Assembly: GCA_015689705.1 (NCBI GenBank)
Contig: WVSN01000003.1
Span: forward strand, 186,001 to 250,000
DNA from: Rhodobacterales bacterium HKCCE3408
Lineage (GTDB): Bacteria; Pseudomonadota; Alphaproteobacteria; Rhodobacterales; Rhodobacteraceae
Direction of reading: 5' to 3'
DNA: 64,000 nt
Below, piece after piece: positions 37,610 through 46,446 of this stretch. The notes beneath the pieces are model-generated. The model did not search any database. It saw nothing but the letters and a program-made list of their open reading frames with translations, and was not told the DNA's origin. The translations under genes were made by a program, and so were the position numbers. The first letter of the stretch is position 1. Each line of letters starts with the position of its first letter.

Positions 37610-38962
37610 TTACCCTTCCGACCCATCGCGCGCGGGTTCGGCGAAGGCGTCGCGGCTCAGCCCGTATTTCTGCATCTTCTCGTAGAGCGCCTTGCGCGAG
37701 ATCTTCAGCGCCTCGTAGGTGTCCTTGAGGCTGCCGCCATGGGCCGCGAGGCTGGCCGCGATCAGCGCGCGTTCGTGTTCGGCCACGGCGGCCGGAAGGC
37801 CGTCCTCCGTCATCTCGGGCGCCGCAACGACACCCAGATCGAGCCCGAGCGCATAGCGTTCTGCGGCGTTCCGCAGCTCGCGTACATTGCCGGGCCAGTC
37901 CCGCGCGGCAAGCGCCGACAGCACCGCACCGGGCACCTCGGGCACCGGCCGCTTGGTCCGCGCCGCCGCCTCTTGCAGCAGCTGGTTGAACAGGGCCGGG
38001 ATGTCCTCGCGCCGTTCGGCCAGCGTCGGCATCTGCAGGGTGACGACATTGAGCCGGTAGAGCAGGTCGGACCGGAACCGGCCTGCCGTTGCGGCTTCGG
38101 TCAGGTCCGTCTTGGCTGCGGCGACGATCCGGATGTCCAGCGCGACCGGATCGTTCGAGCCGAGCCGCGTGATCTGCCGCGTCTCGACCGCCGACAGAAG
38201 CTTGGCCTGCAACGGCAGCGGCAGGCTGTCGATCTCGTCGAGGAAGACGATCCCGCCGCGGGCATGTTCGAACTTGCCGTAGCGCGCACGCGTCGCGCCG
38301 GGAAACGCGCCCGCCTCGTGGCCGAAGAGCTCGCTTTCGATCAGGTCGGCGGGCAGGGCGGCGCAGTTGATCTGCACGAACGGCCCACCCGACCGGGCCG
38401 AGCCACGGTGGAGCGCGCGGGCGGCGACTTCCTTGCCGGTGCCGGTCTCGCCCGCGATCAGGACGTCCGCCTCGGTCGCGGCCACGGCGCGAAGCTGCTG
38501 GCGCAGCGCCACCATGACCGCCGACCGGCCCGTCAGCCGCACCTCGATCGCGTCCCGCCGCCCGACCTCGCGCCGGAGCGCGCGGTTCTCGACGGTCAGC
38601 GCCCGCTTGTCGAGCGCGCGGCGGACGCTGCCGACCAGACGCGCGGGGGCGTAAGGCTTCTCGAGAAAATCGTAGGCGCCGTCCCGCATCGCCGCGACGG
38701 CCAGATCGACGTCGCCATGCCCCGTCACCAGGATCACCGGCAGTTCGGGGTCGATCTCCAGCGCGCGCGCCATGAGCGCCAGCCCGTCCATGCCGGGCAT
38801 CCGGATGTCGGTGACGAGTATGCCGGGGAAGTGGCGTCCGATCCGGGCCAGCGCCTCTTCGGCCGAGGGCAGGACCTCGACCGGCAGGTCAGCCAGCATC
38901 AGCGTCTGCTTCGCCGCCTCGCGCAGCTCGGCCTCGTCGTCGACGAAGAGAACCGGACTCAT
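37610..38962 (-). CDS. dctD: Sigma54-type response regulator, DctD-like
   Basis: 450-residue NtrC-family activator with three domains: receiver (1-120, phospho-acceptor D52, conserved K in FLEKPY), AAA+ ATPase (about 143-375, Walker A GETGTGKE, Walker B-like GGIVFLDEID) and a C-terminal Fis-type HTH (SLKDTYEALKISRKALYEKMQKYGL). The sigma54-contacting loop normally reads GAFTGA; here it is GAFPGA at residues 218-223, with P221 in place of the threonine. It overlaps dctB by ATGA, so kinase and regulator are translationally coupled. It probably controls the adjacent TAXI/TRAP genes. Confidence 0.93.
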   Translation of the reverse strand: MSPVLFVDDEAELREAAKQTLMLADLPVEVLPSAEEALARIGRHFPGILVTDIRMPGMDGLALMARALEIDPELPVILVTGHGDVDLAVAAMRDGAYDFLEKPYAPARLVGSVRRALDKRALTVENRALRREVGRRDAIEVRLTGRSAVMVALRQQLRAVAATEADVLIAGETGTGKEVAARALHRGSARSGGPFVQINCAALPADLIESELFGHEAGAFPGATRARYGKFEHARGGIVFLDEIDSLPLPLQAKLLSAVETRQITRLGSNDPVALDIRIVAAAKTDLTEAATAGRFRSDLLYRLNVVTLQMPTLAERREDIPALFNQLLQEAAARTKRPVPEVPGAVLSALAARDWPGNVRELRNAAERYALGLDLGVVAAPEMTEDGLPAAVAEHERALIAASLAAHGGSLKDTYEALKISRKALYEKMQKYGLSRDAFAEPARDGSEG

Positions 38963-40779
38963 TCCGCGGCCAGCCCGTCCGGCGCGGCAGCCGCACGCAG
39001 ATCGGCCGAGAAGACCGCACCGCCATCAGGATGCGTCGCCGCCGACAGCGCGCCGCCGAAATCGCGCATGATGTTGTAGGAGATCGACAGGCCTAGGCCG
39101 AGGCCCTTGCCCGGATCCTTGGTGCTGAAGAACGGATCGAAGACCTGCGCCGCATCGCCCGACAGGCCCGGCCCGTGATCGCGCAGCGACACGCGCCAGC
39201 CGTCGACTGTCTGCGACACCGAGAGCTCCATCCGCGGCTCGGCCTGCCGTTCCATGGCGTCGAGCGCGTTGGAGATGAGGTTCACCAGCACCTGCTGCAG
39301 CCGCACGCGGCCGCCTGTCACCCAGATCTCCGCCTCAGGCCTCGCGTAGCTCAGCGTCGCATGAGCCGCCTGCATGCGGGGCCGCATCAGTTCGACCGCG
39401 TCGTCGATGGTGGCCAGAAGCGGGATCGGCCCGGTCTTGTCCTGCGGGCGCCGGGCGAAGTTGCGCAGGTGTTTCGAGATCGAGGCCATCCGGTCGGCCA
39501 TCTGGCTGATGAGCCCGATGTTCCGCCGTGCCTCGGCTTCCTGTCCGCGGTCGAGGAAGGTGCCGGCATTGTCGGCATAGGCCTTCACCGCGGCCAGCGG
39601 CTGGTTGAATTCGTGGCTGAGCGCGGCCGACATCTGGCCGAGCGCGGCGAGCTTCCCGGCCTGGATCAGTTCCTTCTGGGTCGTGCGCAGTCTGTCCTCG
39701 GCAGCCCGGCGCTCCTCGATCTCCTGGCGCAGTTCCTCGGTCCGCTCGGCCACCCGTGCCTCGAGCGTCGCCTGCGCCTCGGCCTGCGCGGAGATGCGTT
39801 CGAGAAGCCGCGCCCGCCGTTGCTGCAGCAGCGCGGCCAATAGCGCGAGGATCAGGACACCGAGGAAGATCAGCGCGGCGGCCTGCCGCGCCTGTGCGGT
39901 GGCCGGCCCGGTCGGCAGAAGGACCGACACCCGCCAGCCGGCCGCGGCGACAAGGCCCGTCACGCCGACGAAACTGTCGGTTCCGGCCACATCCCAGATC
40001 TCGGCGCTGCTGGTCAGGACGCGCCGTTCGACGTCCAGCGGGCGCAGGCGTTCGGGCGGATACTGCCGCGTGGCCAGGATGCCGTCGAGCGCCGGTCCGA
40101 CGGGGCCGAGCGTGCGGAAATGCCAGTCCGGCCGGTCGGACAGGAAGATCACGTTCGAGCTGTCGGCGACGATCACGCTGGCCGCGTTGTCGGTCCATGT
40201 CGCCTCGAGCCGGTCGAGCGTCACCTTCACCGCGATCACGCCCGCGACGTCCGTCCCGTCGAGCACCGGCGCGGCGAAGAAATAGCCGCGCTGCCCCGAG
40301 GTCGTGCCAAGGGCGTGGAACCGTCCGGTCCCGCCGCCCAGCGCCTGCCGGAAATAGGGCCGGTAGGCGAAGTTCTGGCCGACGAAAGAGGTCTCGCGCC
40401 GGTAGTTCGATGCGGCGATGGTCGTGCCGTCGCGGTCCATCAGGTAGATGTCCGACACGCCGAGCGCCAATGCCGTCTGACGGAGCTGTTCGTTCGTGTA
40501 GGGGATCAGCCCGCTATTGTCCGGATCGCGCAGAAGCTCGGTCAGGATCGGCCGGTCGGCGAGCAGCGCGGGCAGGGGTTCGGCCCGATCAAGTTCCGAC
40601 CGCAGCACCTCGAGCGTGAGCGCCAGCGTGGCCAGGCCGTCATCGGCGGTGCGCGTCAGGAAGGCGCGTTCCAGCCGGGGCAGGGCGACCGTCAGGATCA
40701 GGATGCCCGCCAGCACGACCCCGAGCCCCGCGATGGTCGCGGAGCGGCGGAAGGAGGCGGGTGTCTGACGGAGTGTCAT
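38959..40779 (-). CDS. dctB: Sensor histidine kinase, DctB-like
   Basis: 606-residue membrane kinase. A first span near residues 15-35 and a second near 295-320 enclose a periplasmic sensing region with a double-Cache (PDC) pattern (YLMDRDGTTIAASNYRRETSFVGQNFAYRPYF), the fold that binds C4-dicarboxylates in DctB. A coiled coil and the HisKA domain follow, with the phospho-acceptor H in ALSHEFNQPLAAVKAYA. The ATPase domain shows NLISNALDAM, DHGPGLSG and GLGLGLSISY. It shares a 4-bp overlap with dctD. The proximity of TRAP/TAXI genes suggests it senses the transported organic acid. Confidence 0.93.
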   Translation of the reverse strand: MTLRQTPASFRRSATIAGLGVVLAGILILTVALPRLERAFLTRTADDGLATLALTLEVLRSELDRAEPLPALLADRPILTELLRDPDNSGLIPYTNEQLRQTALALGVSDIYLMDRDGTTIAASNYRRETSFVGQNFAYRPYFRQALGGGTGRFHALGTTSGQRGYFFAAPVLDGTDVAGVIAVKVTLDRLEATWTDNAASVIVADSSNVIFLSDRPDWHFRTLGPVGPALDGILATRQYPPERLRPLDVERRVLTSSAEIWDVAGTDSFVGVTGLVAAAGWRVSVLLPTGPATAQARQAAALIFLGVLILALLAALLQQRRARLLERISAQAEAQATLEARVAERTEELRQEIEERRAAEDRLRTTQKELIQAGKLAALGQMSAALSHEFNQPLAAVKAYADNAGTFLDRGQEAEARRNIGLISQMADRMASISKHLRNFARRPQDKTGPIPLLATIDDAVELMRPRMQAAHATLSYARPEAEIWVTGGRVRLQQVLVNLISNALDAMERQAEPRMELSVSQTVDGWRVSLRDHGPGLSGDAAQVFDPFFSTKDPGKGLGLGLSISYNIMRDFGGALSAATHPDGGAVFSADLRAAAAPDGLAAE

Positions 40780-40814
40780 GGGCGCGGAGTATGGCGCAGG
40801 CCGCCCGTGCCTGA

Positions 40815-41567
<753 letters not shown>

Positions 41568-41642
41568 GTCGGCACTCCCTGTCTTTCCGCGGGGAGTCCT
41601 AACACGTTTGCGCCCCGCTGCCAGTGCCGGGGGGCGGGTCCG

Positions 41643-42008
41643 TCAGTCGCGCTGGAAGAGAGCTTCGTCGAACTTGATCGATTCGCCGCAGCCGCAGGCC
41701 TCGGAGACGTTCGGGTTGTTGAACCGGAAGCCGGAATCGATGAGCGTGGTCTGGTAGTCGATCTCGGTTCCGAACAGGAACATCTGCGCCATCGGCGCGA
41801 TCATCACCCGCGCGCCGTCCTGCTCGACCACCTCGTCATGCGGGTCGACCGTCTCGGCGTAATCCATGGTGTATTCCATGCCGGCGCAGCCGCCCTTGCG
41901 GACGCCGATCCTGAGGCCCTGGTGGCCGTCGCGGGCCATCAGTTTCGAGATCTGCCGGGCCGCTGCTTCGGTGAGCGTGACGGCCTGTTTTCCGGGAATG
42001 CCGAACAT
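41643..42008 (-). CDS. HesB/IscA-family iron-sulfur assembly protein (SufA-like)
   Basis: 121-residue A-type carrier that passes Fe-S clusters to apoproteins. The three cluster cysteines are present: C41 in RKGGCAGMEY and C105/C107 in EACGCGES. Together with the SufT-like gene 89 bp upstream on the same strand it forms the tail of a SUF-type operon. The SUF genes proper (sufBCDS) are not in this window, so the pair seems detached. It could equally be called SufA or ErpA; sequence alone does not decide. Confidence 0.93.
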   Translation of the reverse strand: MFGIPGKQAVTLTEAAARQISKLMARDGHQGLRIGVRKGGCAGMEYTMDYAETVDPHDEVVEQDGARVMIAPMAQMFLFGTEIDYQTTLIDSGFRFNNPNVSEACGCGESIKFDEALFQRD

Positions 42009-42097
42009 GGGTCCTACCTTTCCCTCACAATGTAACGATGGCCCTGTCCCCGCTCAAGATGGCGCCGGCCGATTGCCAGTCGCCCGGGGCGGCGGCG

Positions 42098-42460
42098 TCA
42101 CATGAAGCCGAGCTCCAGCCGCGCCTCGTCGGACATCATCTCCATACCCCAGGGCGGGTCCCAGGTCAGATCGACATCGACCTGCCGCACGCCTTCCAGC
42201 GGCTCGACCGCATCGGCCACCCAACCGGGCATCTCGCCGGCGACCGGGCAACCCGGGGCGGTCAGCGTCATCACGATATTGACTGCGTTCTCGGGGCTGA
42301 TCTCGATCGTGTAAACGAGGCCGAGATCGTAGATATTCACAGGGATTTCAGGGTCATAGACCGTGCGGCAGGCCTCGACGACCTGGTCGTACAGCGGGTG
42401 GTCCGTGCTCGAGGGCCGGATCAGCGGCGTGCCTTCGAGATGGTCCTGGCGTTCGGTCAT
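42098..42460 (-). CDS. sufT: SUF system Fe-S assembly protein SufT (MIP18/DUF59 family)
   Basis: 120-residue DUF59 protein. The signature YDPEIPVNIYDLGLVYTIEI and the single conserved cysteine in LTAPGCPVAGEMPGWV define the family, which helps mature Fe-S proteins. The ATG at 42460 is preferred over an in-frame GTG two codons earlier because ACGGGTGG precedes it at the right distance. It is the first gene of a two-gene Fe-S unit with the HesB gene. Upstream lies a CCTTA/TAAGG dyad shared with the divergent methyltransferase. Confidence 0.9.
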   Translation of the reverse strand: MTERQDHLEGTPLIRPSSTDHPLYDQVVEACRTVYDPEIPVNIYDLGLVYTIEISPENAVNIVMTLTAPGCPVAGEMPGWVADAVEPLEGVRQVDVDLTWDPPWGMEMMSDEARLELGFM

Positions 42461-42479
42461 GTCCACCCGTCCGTGAGTA

Positions 42480-42498
42480 CCTTACTGGAGATATAAGG
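42480..42498. promoter_or_regulatory. Dyad CCTTA-N9-TAAGG between sufT and a methyltransferase gene
   Basis: Perfect 5-bp arms at 42480-42484 and 42494-42498. The 19-bp size is similar to operators of MerR-type regulators. It is 20 bp upstream of sufT and 90 bp upstream of the divergent gene. An iron or redox regulator is a reasonable guess only. Confidence 0.35.
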
Positions 42499-42587
42499 AA
42501 TGCGTCCCGGATCGTAAAGGCAGGTGGAAGCCATCCGGAAAGCGGATAAACTGCGGTCGGGTGCGCGTGGTCGACGGGGGTGGCGCG

Positions 42588-43460
42588 ATGAAGGCCGGCA
42601 GTTCGGGAGACGATCCCAACGCCACGGAACGGGAGTTCTGGAGCGGCGATCCCGGCGGGTCCTGGGTCGAACTCGCCGATCCGCTCGAGGTCCTTTTCGG
42701 CCCGTTCGGCGATGTCCTCCTCGAGCACGCGGCGATCGAACCGGGCCAGCGTATCCTCGATATCGGCTGCGGAATGGGCGCGACGACGCGGCGCGCGGCG
42801 ATGCTGTCCGGTCCCGAGGGGCATGTCACCGGCCTCGATATCTCGTCCACGATGCTGAGCGGCGCCGCCCGCGTGCCGGTGCCGCCCGGCTCCGCGCCGA
42901 TCGACTGGATCGAGGCCGACGCGCAAACGCACGATTTCGGGGCCGACCGGTTCGACCGCGTGATCTCGCGCATGGGGGTCATGTTCTTCGCCGATCCCGG
43001 CGCGGCCTTCGCCAACCTTCTGCACGCGACGGCCCCCGGCGGCCGCTTCACGGCGATCTGCTGGCGGCGTGGTGCGGACGCGCTGTGGTTCAAGCTCGGG
43101 GCCGAAGCGGTGGCCGAGGTGCTCGGCCCGCCCGCACCGGCCGATCCGAACGCGCCCGGGCCGATGGCCTTCGCCGACGGTGACCGGGTGACCGGCCTGA
43201 TGCGCGCTGCCGGCTGGCTGGATGCCCGGGTCGCGACCGTGCCGGTGGTCCTCCGCCCCGGCGGCGGGATCGACGGCGCCATGACCATGATGACCCGGTT
43301 CGGTCCGGCCGGCCGCGCCATCCGGGAGGCCGGCCCAGACGAGGAGACCGGCAAGAGGATCTTCGCCGCGCTCCGGACCCGGATCGAGCCATACATCGAA
43401 GGCGACTCCGTCGCCCTGCCGGTGGTCATGAACCTGTTCACCGCCCGCGCCGGCGGCTGA
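42588..43460 (+). CDS. Class I SAM-dependent methyltransferase
   Basis: 290-residue methyltransferase. SAM-binding motif I is [13 protein letters not shown] near residue 55, followed by [11 protein letters not shown] and [16 protein letters not shown]. The C-terminal 100 residues are less conserved and probably hold the substrate lid. The family is Methyltransf_11/25; sequence flavour is similar to ubiquinone/menaquinone-type small-molecule methyltransferases, but the substrate is unknown. The ATG at 42588 follows a GGGGGTGG stretch. Co-directional with tgt, 40 bp upstream of it, and possibly on the same transcript. Confidence 0.85.
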   Translation: MKAGSSGDDPNATEREFWSGDPGGSWVELADPLEVLFGPFGDVLLEHAAIEPGQRILDIGCGMGATTRRAAMLSGPEGHVTGLDISSTMLSGAARVPVPPGSAPIDWIEADAQTHDFGADRFDRVISRMGVMFFADPGAAFANLLHATAPGGRFTAICWRRGADALWFKLGAEAVAEVLGPPAPADPNAPGPMAFADGDRVTGLMRAAGWLDARVATVPVVLRPGGGIDGAMTMMTRFGPAGRAIREAGPDEETGKRIFAALRTRIEPYIEGDSVALPVVMNLFTARAGG

Positions 43461-43500
43461 GCCGCTTTACAAGCGCAGCCGATTGCGCGAAGCGGCGCGG

Positions 43501-44631
43501 ATGACGGGAACCTTCGCCTTCCATCTCGACGCGACCGACGGGCGCGCCCGGACGGGCCGGATCGAGACGCCGCGCGGCACCATCCGCACGCCGGCCTTCA
43601 TGCCGGTCGGCACCGCCGCGACGGTCAAGGCGATGCTGCCCGAAAGCGTCGCGGCGACGGGCGCCGATATCCTCCTCGGCAACACCTACCACCTGATGCT
43701 GCGTCCCGGGGCGGAGCGGATCGCGCGGCTCGGCGGGCTGCACCGCTTCATGAACTGGGACAGGCCGATCCTGACCGATTCCGGCGGGTTCCAGGTCATG
43801 AGCCTGAGCGAGCTGCGCAAGCTGACCGAGGAGGGCGTGCGCTTCCGGTCCCATATCGACGGGTCGGAGCACATGCTGAGCCCCGAACGGTCGATGGAGA
43901 TCCAGGCCGCGCTCGGCTCGGACATCGTGATGTGCTTCGACGAATGCCCGGCGCTGCCCGCGTCGCGTGACCGGATCGCCGAGTCGATGGCGCTGTCGAT
44001 GCGGTGGGCGCGCCGGTCGAAGGACGCGTTCGGAGACCGGCCGGGCCATGCGCTCTTCGGCATCCAGCAGGGCGGGCTCGAGGAGGATCTGCGGGCCGAA
44101 AGCGCCGGGGCGCTGCAGGAAATCGGCTTCGACGGCTACGCGGTCGGCGGTCTGGCGGTGGGCGAGGGGCAGGAGGCGATGTTCGGCGTTCTCGACTACG
44201 CGCCGGGCCAGCTTCCAGCGGACAAGCCGCGCTATCTAATGGGTGTCGGCAAGCCCGACGACATTGTCGGCGCCGTCGCCCGCGGGATCGACATGATGGA
44301 CTGCGTCCTGCCGTCCCGCTCGGGCCGGACCGGTCAGGCCTTCACCCGGCGCGGCGTCGTCAACCTGAAGAATGCGCGCCATGCCGACGATCCCCGGCCG
44401 CTGGACGAGGAGTGTACCTGTCCCGCCTGCCGGGGGTATTCCCGCGCCTATCTCCACCACGTCTTCCGCGCCGGAGAGATCATCTCCTCGATGCTGCTGA
44501 CCTGGCACAACCTGCATTATTACCAGGAGCTGATGGCTGGCATGTGCGCGGCCATCGCCGCAGGCTCCTTCGCCGCGTTCGAGGCCGACTTCCACGCCGC
44601 CCGGGCCGAAGGAGACGTGGCGCCGCTGTGA
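43501..44631 (+). CDS. tgt: Queuine tRNA-guanosine transglycosylase
   Basis: 376-residue TIM-barrel enzyme that swaps guanine 34 for preQ1 in tRNAs for Asp, Asn, His and Tyr. Seen: base-pocket [10 protein letters not shown], the nucleophile D267 in [24 protein letters not shown], and the zinc site CTCPAC with a later histidine in [13 protein letters not shown] 43501 is used; a TTG at 43483 would add six residues. tgt and queA are usually neighbours in other bacteria, but here they are 26 kb apart. Both are intact. Confidence 0.97.
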   Translation: MTGTFAFHLDATDGRARTGRIETPRGTIRTPAFMPVGTAATVKAMLPESVAATGADILLGNTYHLMLRPGAERIARLGGLHRFMNWDRPILTDSGGFQVMSLSELRKLTEEGVRFRSHIDGSEHMLSPERSMEIQAALGSDIVMCFDECPALPASRDRIAESMALSMRWARRSKDAFGDRPGHALFGIQQGGLEEDLRAESAGALQEIGFDGYAVGGLAVGEGQEAMFGVLDYAPGQLPADKPRYLMGVGKPDDIVGAVARGIDMMDCVLPSRSGRTGQAFTRRGVVNLKNARHADDPRPLDEECTCPACRGYSRAYLHHVFRAGEIISSMLLTWHNLHYYQELMAGMCAAIAAGSFAAFEADFHAARAEGDVAPL

Positions 44632-44728
44632 CAGGACGCCCCGTCGCGACGGGCCCGGTCGTGATCAGCCTTGCCCGCACTGGCCATCGCGGTAGGCTTC
44701 CGGAAAACGGAACGGGCGGAGCAGAACC

Positions 44729-45148
44729 ATGGCGCTTTTCACGCAACCCGGCGGCCGGCTGACGGCCGGCCAGTGGTGGACGGGCATCCTCTACCTCGTC
44801 GCGTTCGGCTTCCTGTCCGGCTTCGCCACCGGTCTTCTCGAGGGGCAGACCCAGATGATCGTCCGTCTTGCCGTCGGTGCAGTCATCGTCGCGGGCTTCG
44901 CGATCCTCTCGGCCAAGCGGCTGCGGGATATCGGCAAGCCGGTGCTGCCAAGACTGCTGATCTTCGCCGGCCTGCCGGCCGCGGCGCTGTTCATGCGGAT
45001 CACCGGTTTCGGATTCGAAGACCGCGTCGTCAACCAGATGACGGTGAACGCGCCGCTTCTGGGCGGGCTGATCGTCACCACGCTGGCCGGCGCCGCCCTG
45101 ATCTGGGCCGTGGTCGAGCTCGGCATGGGGCGCAGCGTTCCCGCCTGA
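44729..45148 (+). CDS. Small integral membrane protein, DUF805-like
   Basis: 139 residues with four predicted membrane spans. The cytoplasmic loop AKRLRDIGKPVLPRLLI resembles the RRLHDIGxSGWW loop of DUF805 proteins, but the aromatic part is missing, so the assignment is tentative. There is a weak ribosome binding site (GGAGCAG). It lies 97 bp after tgt and convergent with the next gene; a GC hairpin lies between the two. Function unknown. Confidence 0.65.
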   Translation: MALFTQPGGRLTAGQWWTGILYLVAFGFLSGFATGLLEGQTQMIVRLAVGAVIVAGFAILSAKRLRDIGKPVLPRLLIFAGLPAAALFMRITGFGFEDRVVNQMTVNAPLLGGLIVTTLAGAALIWAVVELGMGRSVPA

Positions 45149-45181
45149 TCGTCTTTGCTTCCGAAGTACTCTCCGGGGAGC

Positions 45182-45204
45182 GCGAGGGGTGGAAGACACC
45201 TCGC
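45182..45204. terminator. Hairpin between convergent membrane-protein genes
   Basis: GCGAGG at 45182-45187 pairs with CCTCGC at 45199-45204 (11-base loop), 34 bp after the DUF805-like stop and just before the convergent gene's end, followed by TTCTC on the plus strand. Confidence 0.35.
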
Positions 45205-45207
45205 TTC

Positions 45208-46104
45208 TCAGGCCTGCCGCAGGACGTCGCGCCAGAGGCGGCCGTGCAGCGAAGTGTCGGGGCGGCGTTCGATGAAGGCCTCGATCGCGTCGGCCTCCGA
45301 GCCGAGCCAGTCGTCCAGCCACAGCAGCAGCGCCACACGCAGCCGCAGCGCGGTGTATTCGCAGGCCAGCGTAACCTCGGTCACCTCGTCCTCGATCGGG
45401 TCGAGCCAGACTTCGTAGAAGCCCGATCCGAACCGGCCCTCGTCCTCGTCGGTCTCGGGCTCGAAATGATAGCGCATATGGGTCGGATGGTTGTCCGACA
45501 GGATGGTCAGCGTCTTCTGCAGGACGGTCCCGTCGCCAAGCCGGTAGCGCGCGACCAGGACGTCGGGTTCCCGCGTCTGCGACACGTCGCTCAGTGCGCC
45601 GATCCAGTGCGTCGCCACCGTCTCGGGCCGTGGCACGATCGCATTCCAGGCCGCATTCGGCGTGGCGGCGACGGTGAAGGTCACCTGCGAGGCCAGCGGC
45701 CGCCAGAGACCGAGAAAGTCGAGAAGCGTCCCGTAGACCAGCCCGTCAATGGCGATGGCCAACAGGATGAAGGCGCAGACCGCCAGAAGCGGCGTCGCGA
45801 AGGGCGCGCCGGCAATGTTCAGCACGAGGTTGATCGCTTCGAAGATCAGCAGCGCTCCGGCCAGCACTTCGCATTGCTGGCGCTGGCGGGGCAGGTGGCG
45901 CAGCACGAAAAGCACCGCCGACAGCGCGGTCAGGATGAGCGCGAACGTGGCCTGGATGACGGCGAGGATTGTCGGACCGCCGAACAGCCCGGCCAGCCGC
46001 ATCACCAGCCCGCCCTGTCCGATGAGTCCGAATGCCAGCGCCAGCATGACCATGCCCATGGTCAGTGCGATGCGCCGCCGTTGCCGGATGTAACCTTCCC
46101 ACAT
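45208..46104 (-). CDS. Membrane protein with SRPBCC-like soluble domain
   Basis: 298 residues. The N-terminal 150 residues hold four to five hydrophobic spans (LTMGMVMLALAFGLIG, LAVIQATFALILTALSAVLF and others). The C-terminal half is soluble, with a START/SRPBCC-like pattern of strands (QVTFTVAATPNAAWNAIVPRPETVATHWIGAL ... EVTLACEYTALRL). The start MWEGYIRQRRR at 46104 is chosen because a promoter-like sequence lies 27 bp upstream and the upstream extension is compositionally random. I do not recognise a named family. No functional context: lon is divergent upstream. Confidence 0.65.
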   Translation of the reverse strand: MWEGYIRQRRRIALTMGMVMLALAFGLIGQGGLVMRLAGLFGGPTILAVIQATFALILTALSAVLFVLRHLPRQRQQCEVLAGALLIFEAINLVLNIAGAPFATPLLAVCAFILLAIAIDGLVYGTLLDFLGLWRPLASQVTFTVAATPNAAWNAIVPRPETVATHWIGALSDVSQTREPDVLVARYRLGDGTVLQKTLTILSDNHPTHMRYHFEPETDEDEGRFGSGFYEVWLDPIEDEVTEVTLACEYTALRLRVALLLWLDDWLGSEADAIEAFIERRPDTSLHGRLWRDVLRQA

Positions 46105-46130
46105 GCGGAGTCTCTGAGCCCCTGATCCCC

Positions 46131-46159
46131 AATATCCCACCCGCCAGATACTCAGCCAA
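46131..46159 (-). promoter_or_regulatory. Candidate promoter of the SRPBCC-like membrane protein
   Basis: On the minus strand TTGGCT (46159-46154), a 17-bp spacer and GATATT (46136-46131) stand 27 bp before the ATG at 46104. Confidence 0.4.
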
Positions 46160-46340
46160 TAAGGGCGAAAAAGCGGCGCTTTGGTGAAATTCGAGGGCAA
46201 TCTCGTCGGGGCATTCCGGAGGCCGGTGGGCGGGCCGGGGACGGGCCCGGCAGCAGGCAGAACAAATTGTGCACAGGGAATTGTCCGCGCGGCCTTGCCC
46301 GCACCGCCCGTGACAGCCATGCTGACCATGTCGGCTCCGG

Positions 46341-46369
46341 TTGACTTCGTGCCGGACCCCTACCACTTA
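46341..46369 (+). promoter_or_regulatory. Candidate promoter of lon
   Basis: TTGACT at 46341-46346 could pair with CACTTA at 46364-46369 (17-bp spacer) as a sigma70 promoter. Alternatively GTTGAC and CCCCTA (46357-46362, 11-bp spacer) resemble a degenerate RpoH promoter, which would fit a heat-shock protease. Which of the two is used cannot be told. Confidence 0.3.
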
Positions 46370-46446
46370 ACAGGGTCTTACGGAGAGGTGGGCGTTGCCG
46401 CGAGGTCGGGACGCCCCGGCCTCTTGCCAAGAACGAGGAAGGCGTC

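Larger units (their letters stand above)
46105..46446. other. 342-bp divergent intergenic region before lon
   Basis: The only gene-free stretch over 300 bp. It holds a minus-strand promoter candidate at 46131-46159 and a plus-strand candidate at 46341-46369. In between (about 46200-46300) there is GC-rich sequence with short inverted repeats such as GGGCCGGGG/GGGCCCGG around 46233-46251. No reading frame here has a convincing ribosome binding site or protein-like composition, and I see no tRNA or riboswitch. Confidence 0.5.

Noticed and set aside
44639-44653. CCCGTCGCGACGGG palindrome after tgt
   Set aside because: The arms meet without a loop and there is no T tract, so it is unlikely to terminate; it may be a GC-rich coincidence.
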